Positions 35,153-44,255 of a DNA stretch of 64,000 nt are shown here, piece by piece. Position numbers and translations under genes: made by a program. The notes beneath the pieces are model-generated. The model was not told the DNA's origin and did not search any database. It worked only from the letters and a program-made list of their open reading frames with translations. Origin of the DNA: Flavobacterium chryseum (GTDB taxonomy: Bacteria; Bacteroidota; Bacteroidia; Flavobacteriales; Flavobacteriaceae); contig NZ_SNWW01000005.1 in the NCBI RefSeq assembly GCF_004362015.1, positions 354,075 to 418,074 on the forward strand, read 5' to 3'. Positions within the stretch are counted from its first letter, which is position 1. Every line of letters begins with the position of its first letter.

Positions 35153-36355
35153 ATGATTAACCCATCTGCATCCGGCTGGATCGATAAATTTTTTAGCGAA
35201 CAAAAGTTTTCAGAGGCAATTCCTTTTGAAACAGTTGATTCGTTTTATTATAAAGTCAGAGAAACCGGGTTTATTTACGGACACATTATTTCTGTCGATT
35301 CTCAAATTCCAATTCCGATAAAAGGCTGGTTTAAAACCGAAATTTCTAAGATTGCCTTATTGAATACTTTATATGGCGTTTTTTGTTTAGAAAAAAGAAA
35401 TTCTGAACCTAAGAATTTCATTACTGAAGTTTTAAAATTTTACAAAGCAATGAATCCGGACGGGTTTAATTTGTTTAAAATTTTACTTCCGAAAGATGCA
35501 CCATCCCATTCTTTAGAAAATATTATCGATGAAAGAGTTCAGACTAATGACAGTATTATTAGCAAAAACTTTTCGCATTTGGTAACCAATGCTTTATTGT
35601 TTATTGATGTTTTGGCTTTCAGACAATATTTGGCTCATGGCGAAATTCCCGATAAATATTTAAAACGAATTGAAGAAACTGTTCTTGGTATTGTAGCTTT
35701 AGCATTAAAAACAAAAACTGCAAAATCACAACATGACGATTTGCTGATTAAACTGTTTGAAGCTTCGATTCGATATTCAAAATTTTCAAAGGTTACAGTC
35801 GATACTTTAGAAAATTTACAATTGGATTATTTTAGTCATCCACTCGAAAAATATTATTTACTTGATATGGCCGGAATGGCGTTGTGGAGTGATGGTGTTG
35901 TAGAGAATGAAGAAGCTTATTTTTTATATTCTTTAGGATCGATGATGCGTATTTCTGATGATTTTGTAACAAAGAGCATCGATACTACAAATGATTTTAT
36001 CACCACACATAAAAAGAAAATTCCGTACTTTAATTATTCAAATCCGGTAAAACATTTCTACGATCAAATGACGCATACCGTTGTTAAACTGATTATAAGA
36101 AACAAAAACAGACTGGTTAAGGAAATTGTTCAGAGTAAAGAATTAATGATTCTTTTAGCCCATTCTACAACAAGAGATCTGGATGCAAAAGAAAAGAAAA
36201 AGGTAAAAAAACAACTTTTGGATATTTGCAAAACGATCCCGTCATTAACCATATTTTTACTTCCGGGCGGAAGTTTACTATTGCCAATTCTAATCAAGTT
36301 TATTCCAACAATGTTACCGTCGGCTTTTAATGAAAATCTGGACGAAAACGAATAA
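35153..36355 (+). CDS. LETM1-related protein, unknown function
   Basis: 400 residues, largely helical. The C-terminal segment (KTIPSLTIFLLPGGSLLLPILIKFIPTMLPSAF) resembles the LETM1 membrane-proximal motif. The middle (LLDMAGMALWSDGVVENEEAYFLYSLGSMM) resembles a TerB-like helical module. Related flavobacterial proteins are called LETM1-related biofilm-associated proteins, but the biochemical role is not known. No signal peptide; one C-terminal hydrophobic stretch. Convergent with carbonic anhydrase and sharing its terminator. Confidence 0.75.
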   Translation: MINPSASGWIDKFFSEQKFSEAIPFETVDSFYYKVRETGFIYGHIISVDSQIPIPIKGWFKTEISKIALLNTLYGVFCLEKRNSEPKNFITEVLKFYKAMNPDGFNLFKILLPKDAPSHSLENIIDERVQTNDSIISKNFSHLVTNALLFIDVLAFRQYLAHGEIPDKYLKRIEETVLGIVALALKTKTAKSQHDDLLIKLFEASIRYSKFSKVTVDTLENLQLDYFSHPLEKYYLLDMAGMALWSDGVVENEEAYFLYSLGSMMRISDDFVTKSIDTTNDFITTHKKKIPYFNYSNPVKHFYDQMTHTVVKLIIRNKNRLVKEIVQSKELMILLAHSTTRDLDAKEKKKVKKQLLDICKTIPSLTIFLLPGGSLLLPILIKFIPTMLPSAFNENLDENE

Positions 36356-36388
36356 AAAAATCGCCCTTTTGAGGCGATTTTTATTTTT
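36355..36388. terminator. Bidirectional terminator
   Basis: The hairpin AAAATCGCC/GGCGATTTT (36358-36380) is followed by T-runs in the plus direction and lies between two convergent genes. Confidence 0.75.
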
Positions 36389-37027
36389 TTATAGATTACT
36401 TAGCTGGTAAACTTCATCAAGTTCTTCATTCGAACTAATGTTTACGTTTAAATCGGTTACAAAACCGGAATTCAAACCGTAAACCCATCCATGAAGCATC
36501 AAATCCTGACCGTTTTTCCAAGCTGATTGTACGATTGACGTTTTTGCTAAATTATAAACTTGTTCTTTCGCATTAATTTCAACAAAAGCATTAAAACGTT
36601 CTGTTTCATCTTCAATTGAATTTAAATATTTGTCGTGCAAACGATATTCATCTTTAATATGGCGAATCCAGTTGTCGATAATTCCAACAGACATGTTACC
36701 CATAGCTGCTTTTACACCACCACAACCATAATGTCCGCAAACAAGTACATGTTTTACTTTTAGAACGTTTACTGCATAATCCAGAACACTTAACATATTC
36801 ATATCAGAGTGAACAACCATATTGGCGATATTGCGGTGAACAAAAACTTCACCCGGTTTAGCACCAATAATTTCATTTGCAGGAACACGGCTGTCAGAAC
36901 ATCCAATCCATAATAATGGCGGTGTTTGTCCTTTAGCTAAATCTGCAAAATAATTTGGATCTTTTGCTAATGATTGTTCTACCCATGCTTTATTGTTTTC
37001 TAAAATCTGCTTATAAAACTCTTTCAT
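36389..37027 (-). CDS. Beta-class carbonic anhydrase
   Basis: Interconverts CO2 and bicarbonate in the cytosol. 212 residues. Zinc ligands are Cys43 and Asp45 in CSDSRVPANE and His99 and Cys102 in GHYGCGG. It lies 108 bases downstream of a SulP transporter gene in the same direction, the common bicarbonate uptake and conversion pairing. No separate strong promoter is seen between them. Confidence 0.95.
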   Translation of the reverse strand: MKEFYKQILENNKAWVEQSLAKDPNYFADLAKGQTPPLLWIGCSDSRVPANEIIGAKPGEVFVHRNIANMVVHSDMNMLSVLDYAVNVLKVKHVLVCGHYGCGGVKAAMGNMSVGIIDNWIRHIKDEYRLHDKYLNSIEDETERFNAFVEINAKEQVYNLAKTSIVQSAWKNGQDLMLHGWVYGLNSGFVTDLNVNISSNEELDEVYQLSNL

Positions 37028-37135
37028 TTTTATTTATTTTGAATGGCATTTATACTCGTGTAAAACATCTAAAACAACTTTTTGTAAAGTTACCTAAATT
37101 TGACATTTCTATTACTGGCGAAATACCTTATTTAT

Positions 37136-38785
37136 TTAAAATTTATCTTTTGTTACTTCTTTTTTAATCAACGCACGTTTTGCTACATCATAATAATGTT
37201 CTATCGAAACGTGGTTATTAATTTCTGGAGTATTCTCTAACTGGTATGCTTTTTTAAAGCCTTTTAGTTTCACTTTAATGTTTTCATCAATCGCACGGGT
37301 TTCTTTAAACTCACGAATTAAATCTAAAACATCATGCGCAATATACTCAGTGTCATGTGCATTGATGATTACTTTAGAATTTTCCGGAATTTCATTTAAT
37401 GTTGATTTGATTGCAGCCTTGTTCAGAAACGAAACTTCCTGAGCTAAATCAATATGAATAACATCTCCGTCTTCGTATTGCTCTTTTTTAAAGCTGTAAG
37501 CTCTTTTTAAGTTTCCTCTCAATACAAAAATAATACTGATGATGATTCCCAATGCTACTCCTTTTAGTAAATCTGTAGCAACTACAAATACTAAAGTCGA
37601 AATAAAAGGTACAAATTGATATTTTCCCTTTTCCCAGAAATGGATGAAAGTTGCAGGTTTTGCTAATTTATATCCCACTAAAATTAAAACAGTTGCTAAA
37701 GTAGCCAACGGAATTTTATTCAATAGAGCAGGAACACTCATAACACTCACCAATAAAAGCACTCCGTGAATGATCGTAGACATTTTAGATTTTGCTCCGG
37801 CGTTATTATTTGCAGATGATCTAACCACGACAGATGTCATTGGCAAACCACCAATAAGAGAACTTAAAACATTACCAATTCCCTGAGCTCTAAGCTCAAC
37901 GTTTGTATTGGTATAACGTTTTTGAACATCCATTCTGTCAGCAGCTTCAATACATAATAATGTCTCTATCGAAGCAACAATTGCAATTGTAATGGCTACA
38001 ACCCAAACTTTTGGATTTGTAACGGCTGCAAAATTTGGCGTAATTAAAATGGATTTGAATTCATCAAAAGATTTTGGAACCGGTAAAGAAACTAAATGCT
38101 CTTTTGCAATTGCCAGTGAACTTCCTGTTGAAATAAAAACTTCGTTAAGCACTACTCCCAATATAACGGCTATAAGCGCGCCCGGAACTAATTTTAAGCG
38201 CTTTAAAAAAGGAATTTTTTCCCAGGAAATTAAAATTACCAATGAAACCAAAGAAATTACTACTGCTCCTAACTGAATATGATTGATAACGTTGAACAGA
38301 AATGAAAAGGAATTGCTTCCATCATTCTGAATAAAAGCCTGATCGCCTTCAAAATCAGCATCGTAACCAAAAGCATGCGGCAATTGTTTTAAGATGATAA
38401 TGATACCGATACCGGCTAACATTCCTTCAATAACGTTTGTTGGAAAATAATTGGAGATACTTCCGGCTTTTAAAAATCCTAATGCTAATTGAATCAATCC
38501 AGCAATAAAAACAGACAGTAAAAACACATCGAAAGCACCAAAGTCAGTTATAGCTGTTAAAATAATAGCTGTTAGACCAGCGGCTGGCCCGGAAACGCTA
38601 ATATGAGACTGGCTTAAGTAACCTACTACTATACCACCAATAACACCAGCAATAATTCCAGAAAATAAAGGAGCTCCAGAGGCCATTGCAATACCTAAAC
38701 ACAATGGAAGAGCTACCAAGAAAACCACCAAACCTGAAGCGAAATCAGATTTAAGGTTGGCAAAAAGATTGATTTTTTTTGTCAT
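37136..38785 (-). CDS. SulP family anion transporter, probably bicarbonate
   Basis: 549 residues with about 11-12 hydrophobic segments. The SulP signature lies near the start (FASGLVVFLVALPLCLGIAM, then SHISVSGPAAGLTAI), and a cytosolic STAS-like domain covers about the last 100 residues. SulP proteins carry sulfate, bicarbonate or other anions. The carbonic anhydrase gene next in the operon makes bicarbonate the better guess, possibly with sodium. The substrate is not fixed by sequence. Confidence 0.9.
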   Translation of the reverse strand: MTKKINLFANLKSDFASGLVVFLVALPLCLGIAMASGAPLFSGIIAGVIGGIVVGYLSQSHISVSGPAAGLTAIILTAITDFGAFDVFLLSVFIAGLIQLALGFLKAGSISNYFPTNVIEGMLAGIGIIIILKQLPHAFGYDADFEGDQAFIQNDGSNSFSFLFNVINHIQLGAVVISLVSLVILISWEKIPFLKRLKLVPGALIAVILGVVLNEVFISTGSSLAIAKEHLVSLPVPKSFDEFKSILITPNFAAVTNPKVWVVAITIAIVASIETLLCIEAADRMDVQKRYTNTNVELRAQGIGNVLSSLIGGLPMTSVVVRSSANNNAGAKSKMSTIIHGVLLLVSVMSVPALLNKIPLATLATVLILVGYKLAKPATFIHFWEKGKYQFVPFISTLVFVVATDLLKGVALGIIISIIFVLRGNLKRAYSFKKEQYEDGDVIHIDLAQEVSFLNKAAIKSTLNEIPENSKVIINAHDTEYIAHDVLDLIREFKETRAIDENIKVKLKGFKKAYQLENTPEINNHVSIEHYYDVAKRALIKKEVTKDKF

Positions 38786-38865
38786 AATACACTACTAAAA
38801 AATTGATACATTAAAGATCTTCCGCATTTACTATAAACGCAGATAGATTTAAACAATCGGAAGTA

Positions 38866-39150
38866 TTATGCTAAATTGGGAGGTGGAGCGAAAATGCTCG
38901 GAGAAATATTGTCTAGTTTTACAATATTTTCAGATATGATGGTCTTTTTTTCGATATAAACAGGTATTGGTACTTCGTGGTGAAGTATAACCGGATAAAC
39001 GGCTGCCTTAAGTTCTTTATGCGAATGCTCCTCTTCAGAAAAACTGAAAAATATAGACGTATCACTACTTTTCTTAATCATCGTAACAATTGTTGGGGTT
39101 GATAAGAAAGCAATAAATATGAATAATAATATACGGGAGATTAATTTCAT
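38866..39150 (-). CDS. Small membrane or exported protein, unknown
   Basis: 94 residues: one N-terminal hydrophobic segment (ISRILLFIFIAFLSTPTIVTMI), then a hydrophilic part with a His/Glu cluster (EEEHSHKE) and PVILHHEVPIPVY. It might bind metal, but this is speculation. A consensus promoter stands before it (39156-39184), and it reads toward the SulP gene with an 80-base gap. Confidence 0.6.
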   Translation of the reverse strand: MKLISRILLFIFIAFLSTPTIVTMIKKSSDTSIFFSFSEEEHSHKELKAAVYPVILHHEVPIPVYIEKKTIISENIVKLDNISPSIFAPPPNLA

Positions 39151-39155
39151 TGAAG

Positions 39156-39184
39156 CAAAAATAGTGTTAAAGAAATAAAATCAA
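39156..39184 (-). promoter_or_regulatory. Promoter of the 94-residue gene
   Basis: On the minus strand TTG (39184-39182), an 18-base spacer and TATTTTTG (39163-39156), a full consensus match just before the ATG at 39150. Confidence 0.6.
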
Positions 39185-39282
39185 AGCGAGAAGCGAAAAA
39201 TTTTATAGAAATTTAACATTAATAAAAAAACAGAATGATAACGTTTTACCATCCTGTTTATAATCAATTATTTAATAGTTAT

Positions 39283-39762
39283 TTACAACTCTTCTTCAAG
39301 CCATGCATTCATCATCCAGATGGTTTTTTCCTGCTCTGCAATAAAATCACTCATCATAGAATTGGTTCCTTCGTCGTTAATTTCGGCTGATTTGTTTAAA
39401 ATTTCTCTTTCAATTTTTAATAAATCAGATAAAGAATGTACAATCAACTGTACTGCTTTTTCATCGTTTGAAATATTTTTTCCAACCGTTAATTTGTTGT
39501 TTTTAATATAGTCTTCAAAAGTGTGCAGCGGAGTTCCGCCAATTGTTAAAACTCTTTCGGCTATCATATCTATTTTTAATTGCGAATCTGTGTACAATTC
39601 TTCAAACTTTACGTGTAAGTCGAAAAAACGTTTTCCACGAATATTCCAGTGGATTCCTCTTAGATTTTGATAGTATACCTGAAAATTCGACAATAATATA
39701 TTTAATTCTTTTACTATTAATTCTGATTCTTTTACCGGTAATCCTAAAATATTTGTTTTCAT
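39283..39762 (-). CDS. dps: Dps-type ferritin-like DNA protection protein
   Basis: Stores iron using peroxide as oxidant and protects DNA. 159 residues. The ferroxidase-site residues are visible in RGIHWNIRGKRFFDLHVKFEELY (His38, His50, Glu54) as in other Dps proteins. Divergent from oxyR, which suits control by OxyR. A TAAATTTG -7 element (39798-39791) lies 29 bases before the start with no proper -33 box, as expected for an activator-dependent promoter. Confidence 0.93.
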   Translation of the reverse strand: MKTNILGLPVKESELIVKELNILLSNFQVYYQNLRGIHWNIRGKRFFDLHVKFEELYTDSQLKIDMIAERVLTIGGTPLHTFEDYIKNNKLTVGKNISNDEKAVQLIVHSLSDLLKIEREILNKSAEINDEGTNSMMSDFIAEQEKTIWMMNAWLEEEL

Positions 39763-39790
39763 GCTTTTGTATTTTACAGTATGTTTACTA

Positions 39791-39850
39791 CAAATTTAAA
39801 ATATTTTGCTCGAAAATTATATAAGCAAAAGTTATATTTTCCTATTTTTG
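39791..39850. promoter_or_regulatory. dps-oxyR divergent promoter region
   Basis: On the minus strand TAAATTTG (39798-39791) serves dps. On the plus strand TATTTTTG (39843-39850) serves oxyR. Neither has a TTG at the right distance. The 44 AT-rich bases between the two -7 elements are the likely OxyR binding region. Confidence 0.5.
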
Positions 39851-39870
39851 TATCAAAAAATACTATCAAA

Positions 39871-40812
39871 ATGACGATCACTCAATTACAATATGTATTA
39901 GCCGTTGCCGAACATAAAAATTTTACACTTGCCGCTGAGAAGTGTTTTGTAACTCAGCCAACGTTAAGTATGCAAATTCAAAAAATCGAAGAAGAACTTA
40001 GCATTTTAATTTTCGACAGAAGTAAAAAACCAATTCAACTTACAGATATAGGTCAGAAGATTGTAAATCAAGCTAAAAATATTGTAAATGAAGCTGATAG
40101 AATTAAAGATATCGTAGAACAGCAAAAAGGATTTATTGGCGGTGAATTTCGTTTGGGAATTATCCCTACAATTATGCCAACGCTTTTGCCAATGTTTTTA
40201 AATAATTTCATAAAAAAATATCCAAAAGTGAAGCTTTTAATTGAAGAGTTAAACACGGATGAAATAATTATAAAACTAAAAAATGGTCATCTTGATGCTG
40301 CAATTGCCGCTACTCCACTTGAAGACGAAAAAATAAAAGAAATTGTTTTGTATTTTGAGCCTTTCGTCGCTTATATACCGGAACATCACGCAAGTTTTCA
40401 AAAAGAAGAAATTGAAGTTGCGGATTTAAACATTAATGAAATTTTGCTTTTGCAGGATGGTCATTGCTTTAGAGACGGAATTTTAAACTTATGTAAAAAC
40501 GGTACAGATATCGACCAGAATAATTTTCAGATTCAAAGCGGAAGTTTTGAAACGCTTATAAAATTAGCCGACGAAGGTTTGGGCACAACGTTACTTCCGT
40601 ACTTGCACACCTTAGACTTAAAAGATTCCGATAAACTGAAACTACGAAACTTTAAGGAACCAAAACCCGCTCGAGAGGTAAGTTTAATTTACCCAAAAAG
40701 CGAGTTAAAAATGCAAATCATTGACGCACTTAGATCGACAATTGCCGGAGTTGTAAAAGGAGCAATTGTTTTTCAGAATGTTCAAATCGTTAGTCCGCTG
40801 CAAAAAAAGTAA
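39871..40812 (+). CDS. oxyR: Hydrogen peroxide sensor OxyR (LysR family)
   Basis: 313 residues from ATG 39871. The frame opens at 39781, but the extension covers the promoter. An N-terminal LysR helix-turn-helix (MTITQLQYVLAVAEHKNFTLAAEKCFVTQPTLSMQI) is followed by the sensor domain. The redox cysteines fall at Cys199 (DGHCFRD) and Cys208 (LNLCKN), the same numbers as in E. coli OxyR. Peroxide would form the disulfide and activate targets such as the divergent dps gene. Confidence 0.95.
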   Translation: MTITQLQYVLAVAEHKNFTLAAEKCFVTQPTLSMQIQKIEEELSILIFDRSKKPIQLTDIGQKIVNQAKNIVNEADRIKDIVEQQKGFIGGEFRLGIIPTIMPTLLPMFLNNFIKKYPKVKLLIEELNTDEIIIKLKNGHLDAAIAATPLEDEKIKEIVLYFEPFVAYIPEHHASFQKEEIEVADLNINEILLLQDGHCFRDGILNLCKNGTDIDQNNFQIQSGSFETLIKLADEGLGTTLLPYLHTLDLKDSDKLKLRNFKEPKPAREVSLIYPKSELKMQIIDALRSTIAGVVKGAIVFQNVQIVSPLQKK

Positions 40813-40820
40813 TAGACATA

Positions 40821-40852
40821 AAAAAAGGAGCCAAATCGGCTCCTTTTTTTTA
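40821..40852. terminator. Bidirectional terminator
   Basis: AGGAGCC-AAAT-CGGCTCCT with flanking A and T runs lies between oxyR and the convergent 65-residue gene. Confidence 0.85.
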
Positions 40853-41047
40853 TACTTTAATTAGCAGTAAACTTTGTTTTAGTTCTGGTTTCTCAATAAT
40901 GAAATTCAATAACCATTCTTGCAATTGCTCCATTTCGTATGGTAACAGGGTTTTGATAGCTTTCTCTAATTCTTTGCAGAAAAGTATCGGGTCGAAACTA
41001 ACTCTCTCAAGTATTGATTTCGTGTAATCAAACATCATTTTTGACAT
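40850..41047 (-). CDS. Small conserved cytosolic protein, unknown
   Basis: 65 residues (or 62 if it starts at the second or third Met). Helical and acidic at one end, reading DYTKSILERVSFDPILFCKELEKAIKTLLPYEMEQLQEWL. It has the look of a small flavobacterial conserved protein and good coding character. Its gene ends on the shared terminator. No function is known to me. Confidence 0.65.
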   Translation of the reverse strand: MSKMMFDYTKSILERVSFDPILFCKELEKAIKTLLPYEMEQLQEWLLNFIIEKPELKQSLLLIKV

Positions 41048-41213
41048 AATAAAATAAGATTATGGGGGGTTATCTATATTTTTAAACTCGCAACAAATGT
41101 AAACAAATATCATTCATACGCATTCTTTTTAACTTATTTTTTTAAAAAATTTAGCAACGAATACGTTTTCTTAATACAGATACATCAATATAGAATAATT
41201 ATAAATAACACAT

Positions 41214-41879
41214 TTAAACATTTTTAAAAGCTCTAAACATCTCTCGTTTTCCCAGTGGACCTGCTAATTTTTCGACTCTAAAACCAACTTCTATCATGCT
41301 TCTTTTAACTACTCCGCGGGCAGCATACGTGACCAAAACGCCATTTGGTTTCAAACTTTTGTACATTTTTCGAAAAATTTCGGTGCTCCAAAGCTCCGGT
41401 TGTACGCGATATCCGAAGGCATCAAAGTAAATCAAATCAAAACATTCAAAATCGTCTATTTCATCAAAAAATTGTTTCCTTTTGGTTAACGAGAAATCGG
41501 TGCTAATTTCGGTTTTGTAGTCCGATTCGCATTTATGCATTTTCTCAAAAATGTTATAAAATTCCAATGCTTCGAGTTCGGCTACATAATTCATTTGTAA
41601 AACTTCGTTTGCATCAACAGGATATGCTTCTACCCCAACGTAATCTATATCTTGTTTTTTTTGAGTTGCTTCCAGAAAAGTAATAAAAGCATTCAGGCCA
41701 GTTCCAAAACCAATTTCGAGAATACTTATTGGTTTATCTTCAAATAAAGAAAGTCCGTTTTTAATAAAAACATGTTTTGCTTCCTGAATGGCACCATGTT
41801 TAGAATGGTAACATTCATCCCATTCTTTCAAATGAATTGTTGTTGAGCCATCTAGCGTTTTAATTATTTCTCTTTCCAC
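41214..41879 (-). CDS. mnmD: tRNA 5-methylaminomethyl-2-thiouridine(34) methyltransferase MnmD
   Basis: Makes the last methyl transfer in mnm5s2U34 synthesis on tRNAs for Lys, Glu and Gln. 221 residues, a stand-alone MnmD without the MnmC oxidase domain. SAM-binding ISILEIGFGTGLNAF lies at about 53-67, and the family motifs LIYFDAFGYRVQPELW, TYAARGVVKRSM and GPLGKREM follow. Single gene. Confidence 0.92.
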   Translation of the reverse strand: MEREIIKTLDGSTTIHLKEWDECYHSKHGAIQEAKHVFIKNGLSLFEDKPISILEIGFGTGLNAFITFLEATQKKQDIDYVGVEAYPVDANEVLQMNYVAELEALEFYNIFEKMHKCESDYKTEISTDFSLTKRKQFFDEIDDFECFDLIYFDAFGYRVQPELWSTEIFRKMYKSLKPNGVLVTYAARGVVKRSMIEVGFRVEKLAGPLGKREMFRAFKNV

Positions 41880-42095
41880 TTTTTCTAAAATTTATAATGG
41901 GATTTTATCAATTTAAAGGTCAATTTACCAGTCAAATTTAGTCAAAACAAATGCGTAAAGCCTTAAAAATCGACAGTTTTTTCGTAAATTCTTTATAAAA
42001 CTATCCCAAAAATTTAACTTTATTATAAGATAAATAATTCTCATTTAAACACGGCAATTAATGCAGTTTTACCAAGTAAATAATATATTTTTACT

Positions 42096-42103
42096 TAATT
42101 TTG
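42096..42103 (+). promoter_or_regulatory. -7 element of the ilvE promoter
   Basis: TAATTTTG, an exact TAnnTTTG match. It overlaps the first codon of the longest open frame (TTG 42101), which confirms the later ATG 42125 as the start. Confidence 0.55.
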
Positions 42104-42124
42104 CATTTAATAAATTCTATCATT

Positions 42125-43195
42125 ATGAGTACAACTCAAACAAGCAAGATTGAAATCAGAAAAGCTACTTCGTCTAAAATAAGCGCAGTAGACTTTGAAA
42201 ACTTAAGCTTTGGTGCTGTTTTTACAGACCATTTATTCGAATGTGATTTTAAAGATGGGGAGTGGCAAAATCCTGTCATTAAGCCGTATGCTCCTATTTT
42301 GATGGATCCTTCTTCAAAAGTCTTCCATTACGGACAAGCTATTTTTGAAGGAATGAAAGCTTATAAAGATGACAATAATGATGTTTGGTTGTTTAGACCG
42401 GATGAAAACTACAAACGTTTTAATAATTCTGCAGTTCGTATGGCAATGCCGGAAGTTCCGGAAGCTATTTTTATGGATGGTTTGAATGAATTATTGAAAA
42501 TAGATCAGGAATGGATTCAAAAAGGAAATGGAAGCAGCATGTACATTCGTCCGTTTATGATTGCAACTGGCGCCGGTGTTATTGCAAATCCTTCTGACGA
42601 ATATAAATTTATGATTTTACTTTCTCCTGCAAAATCTTATTATTCAGGTGAAGTAAAAGTAATTATTGCTGAACATTACAGTAGAGCTGCAAATGGTGGA
42701 ATTGGTGCTGCAAAAGCGGCCGGAAATTACGCTGCACAATTTTACCCAACTAACCTTGCAAACAAAGATGGTTTTCAACAAGTTATCTGGACAGATGATG
42801 CAACGCATACTAAATTAGAAGAAGCGGGTACAATGAACGTTTTCTTTAGAATTAACGATACTTTATTAACTGCTCCAACCAGCGAAAGAATTTTAGATGG
42901 TATTACCAGAAAAAGTTTGATTGAAATGGCTAAAAAAGAAGGATTGAATGTTGATGTTCGCCCTGTTATCGTTTCAGAATTAGTAGAAGCGGCTAAAAAT
43001 GGATCTTTGAAAGAAATTTTTGGAGCCGGAACTGCTGCAGTTATTAGTGTAATAAAAGGTTTCTCTTATCAGGATGTTTATTATGAAATGACTCCGGTTG
43101 AAAACTCTTATGCTTCTCTTTTAAAAGAAAAACTAACAAATCTTCAAAACAAACTTTCTGAAGATACTTTTGGATGGACTGTAAAAGTTCAATAA
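42125..43195 (+). CDS. ilvE: Branched-chain amino acid aminotransferase
   Basis: PLP-dependent transamination between Val, Leu or Ile and their keto acids. 356 residues from ATG 42125, the usual length of the eukaryotic-like BCAT group. Motifs are FHYGQAIFEGMKAYK near residue 65, the region with the PLP lysine (GIGAAKAAGNYAAQ) near 197 and the phosphate-binding region EIFGAGTAAVI near 300. Single gene with its own terminator. Confidence 0.95.
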   Translation: MSTTQTSKIEIRKATSSKISAVDFENLSFGAVFTDHLFECDFKDGEWQNPVIKPYAPILMDPSSKVFHYGQAIFEGMKAYKDDNNDVWLFRPDENYKRFNNSAVRMAMPEVPEAIFMDGLNELLKIDQEWIQKGNGSSMYIRPFMIATGAGVIANPSDEYKFMILLSPAKSYYSGEVKVIIAEHYSRAANGGIGAAKAAGNYAAQFYPTNLANKDGFQQVIWTDDATHTKLEEAGTMNVFFRINDTLLTAPTSERILDGITRKSLIEMAKKEGLNVDVRPVIVSELVEAAKNGSLKEIFGAGTAAVISVIKGFSYQDVYYEMTPVENSYASLLKEKLTNLQNKLSEDTFGWTVKVQ

Positions 43196-43215
43196 CTAAA
43201 AGATAATTATAAAAA

Positions 43216-43250
43216 CAAACCCGACAGATTTAAAATTTGTCGGGTTTTCT
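43216..43250 (+). terminator. ilvE terminator
   Basis: AAACCCGACAGATTT pairs with ATTTGTCGGGTTTT with a small loop, followed by a short T-tract. Confidence 0.75.
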
Positions 43251-43280
43251 ATTTTATATGATGACTTAAATGCGAAATTT

Positions 43281-43408
43281 TACCGCAAAGAACCTAAGAT
43301 TTTATCTAGGCATTATGTTTACAAACACAAAGTTCGCAAAGTTGCTTCGAGACAAAGCTTTGCGAACTTTGCCTTTTTACAAAAAACTTAGCATTCTTTG
43401 CTGTAAAA
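43281..43408. repeat. Large imperfect palindrome with CAAAGTTCGCAAAG arms
   Basis: Inner arms 43328-43341 and 43358-43371 (CAAAGTTCGCAAAG/CTTTGCGAACTTTG) are perfect. Outer arms (CCGCAAAGAACCTAAG versus CTTAGCATTCTTTGCTG) pair imperfectly. It lies between convergent ilvE and the NTP pyrophosphohydrolase gene and belongs to the same repeat style as 17929-17980. Confidence 0.65.
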
Positions 43409-43412
43409 AAAA

Positions 43413-43793
43413 TTATAAAAGTTTCGAAAAATCAGGTTTGAAATAATTTGGTCCTTTCATTACTTTTCCGTCTTCACGATAAATGGGTTGTCCGTCGTCG
43501 CCCAGTTTACTCATATTACTACGCTGAATTTCATCAAAAACGGCTTCAATTTTATCTTGCAAACCGTGTTCTATAATCGTTCCGCACAAAATATACATCA
43601 TATCTCCCAGCGCATCAGCAATTTCTACCAAATCATTTTTTTGAACCGCATCAAGATATTCTTCATTTTCTTCCTTCATTAAATTATAACGAAGGTATTT
43701 TTTAGTTTCTCCCACATCAGCAATTGGAGTTTCACTATGTCCTATTTTAAAAGCAGTATGAAATTCTTTTACTGCATCTATTTGCTTTTTCAT
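43413..43793 (-). CDS. MazG-like nucleoside triphosphate pyrophosphohydrolase family protein
   Basis: 126 residues, all-alpha NTP-PPase fold. The magnesium-binding acids are visible as KEENEEYLDAV and VEIADALGDMMYIL (the ExxE and ExxD motifs). It probably hydrolyses NTPs or phosphoribosyl-ATP-like compounds to monophosphates as house-cleaning. It is not hisE by context. Single gene. Confidence 0.85.
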   Translation of the reverse strand: MKKQIDAVKEFHTAFKIGHSETPIADVGETKKYLRYNLMKEENEEYLDAVQKNDLVEIADALGDMMYILCGTIIEHGLQDKIEAVFDEIQRSNMSKLGDDGQPIYREDGKVMKGPNYFKPDFSKLL

Positions 43794-43886
43794 ATCTCGG
43801 TAATAATTTTATTTAATTAATTGGAATACCAAATTAGTAACTATTCGTATACAATTCTCTAAATTTGTCAAAAATAATTATAAACT

Positions 43887-44075
43887 ATGTTTAGCCAAGG
43901 CCAATTAATATTCGCAGTCTGTTTTTTTATAGCATTTGTAATCGTTATGATTTTTGCATACCGAAAAGATTTAGCTCTTCACAAAATATTTTACAAAGGA
44001 AATTATAAAGTATTAATAGGTTTTCTGATTTTTATCTCCATTTTATTTATGATCAAATTCTTTTTTAAAAGATAA
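43887..44075 (+). CDS. Small two-helix membrane protein, unknown
   Basis: 62 residues with two hydrophobic segments (LIFAVCFFIAFVIVMIFAY and VLIGFLIFISILFMIKFFF) joined by a basic loop. It starts 40-50 bases beyond a promoter-like AT-rich region. No function is assigned, but the clean two-segment pattern supports a real gene. Confidence 0.65.
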   Translation: MFSQGQLIFAVCFFIAFVIVMIFAYRKDLALHKIFYKGNYKVLIGFLIFISILFMIKFFFKR

Positions 44076-44255
44076 TTCCCGAAATTTATTTCTATATTTA
44101 AAATCCGAACAGAAATTAAAATTTATACTAAAGTTTGTTTACAGTCGTTCTGTCTAAACATTTTTTTGATCAACTAAAAAGTACCGTTTTATTTTTAGGC
44201 TATTCGTTAAGACTGCCAATAAATTTATAACTTTACGAACCAAATAAACCGCAAA

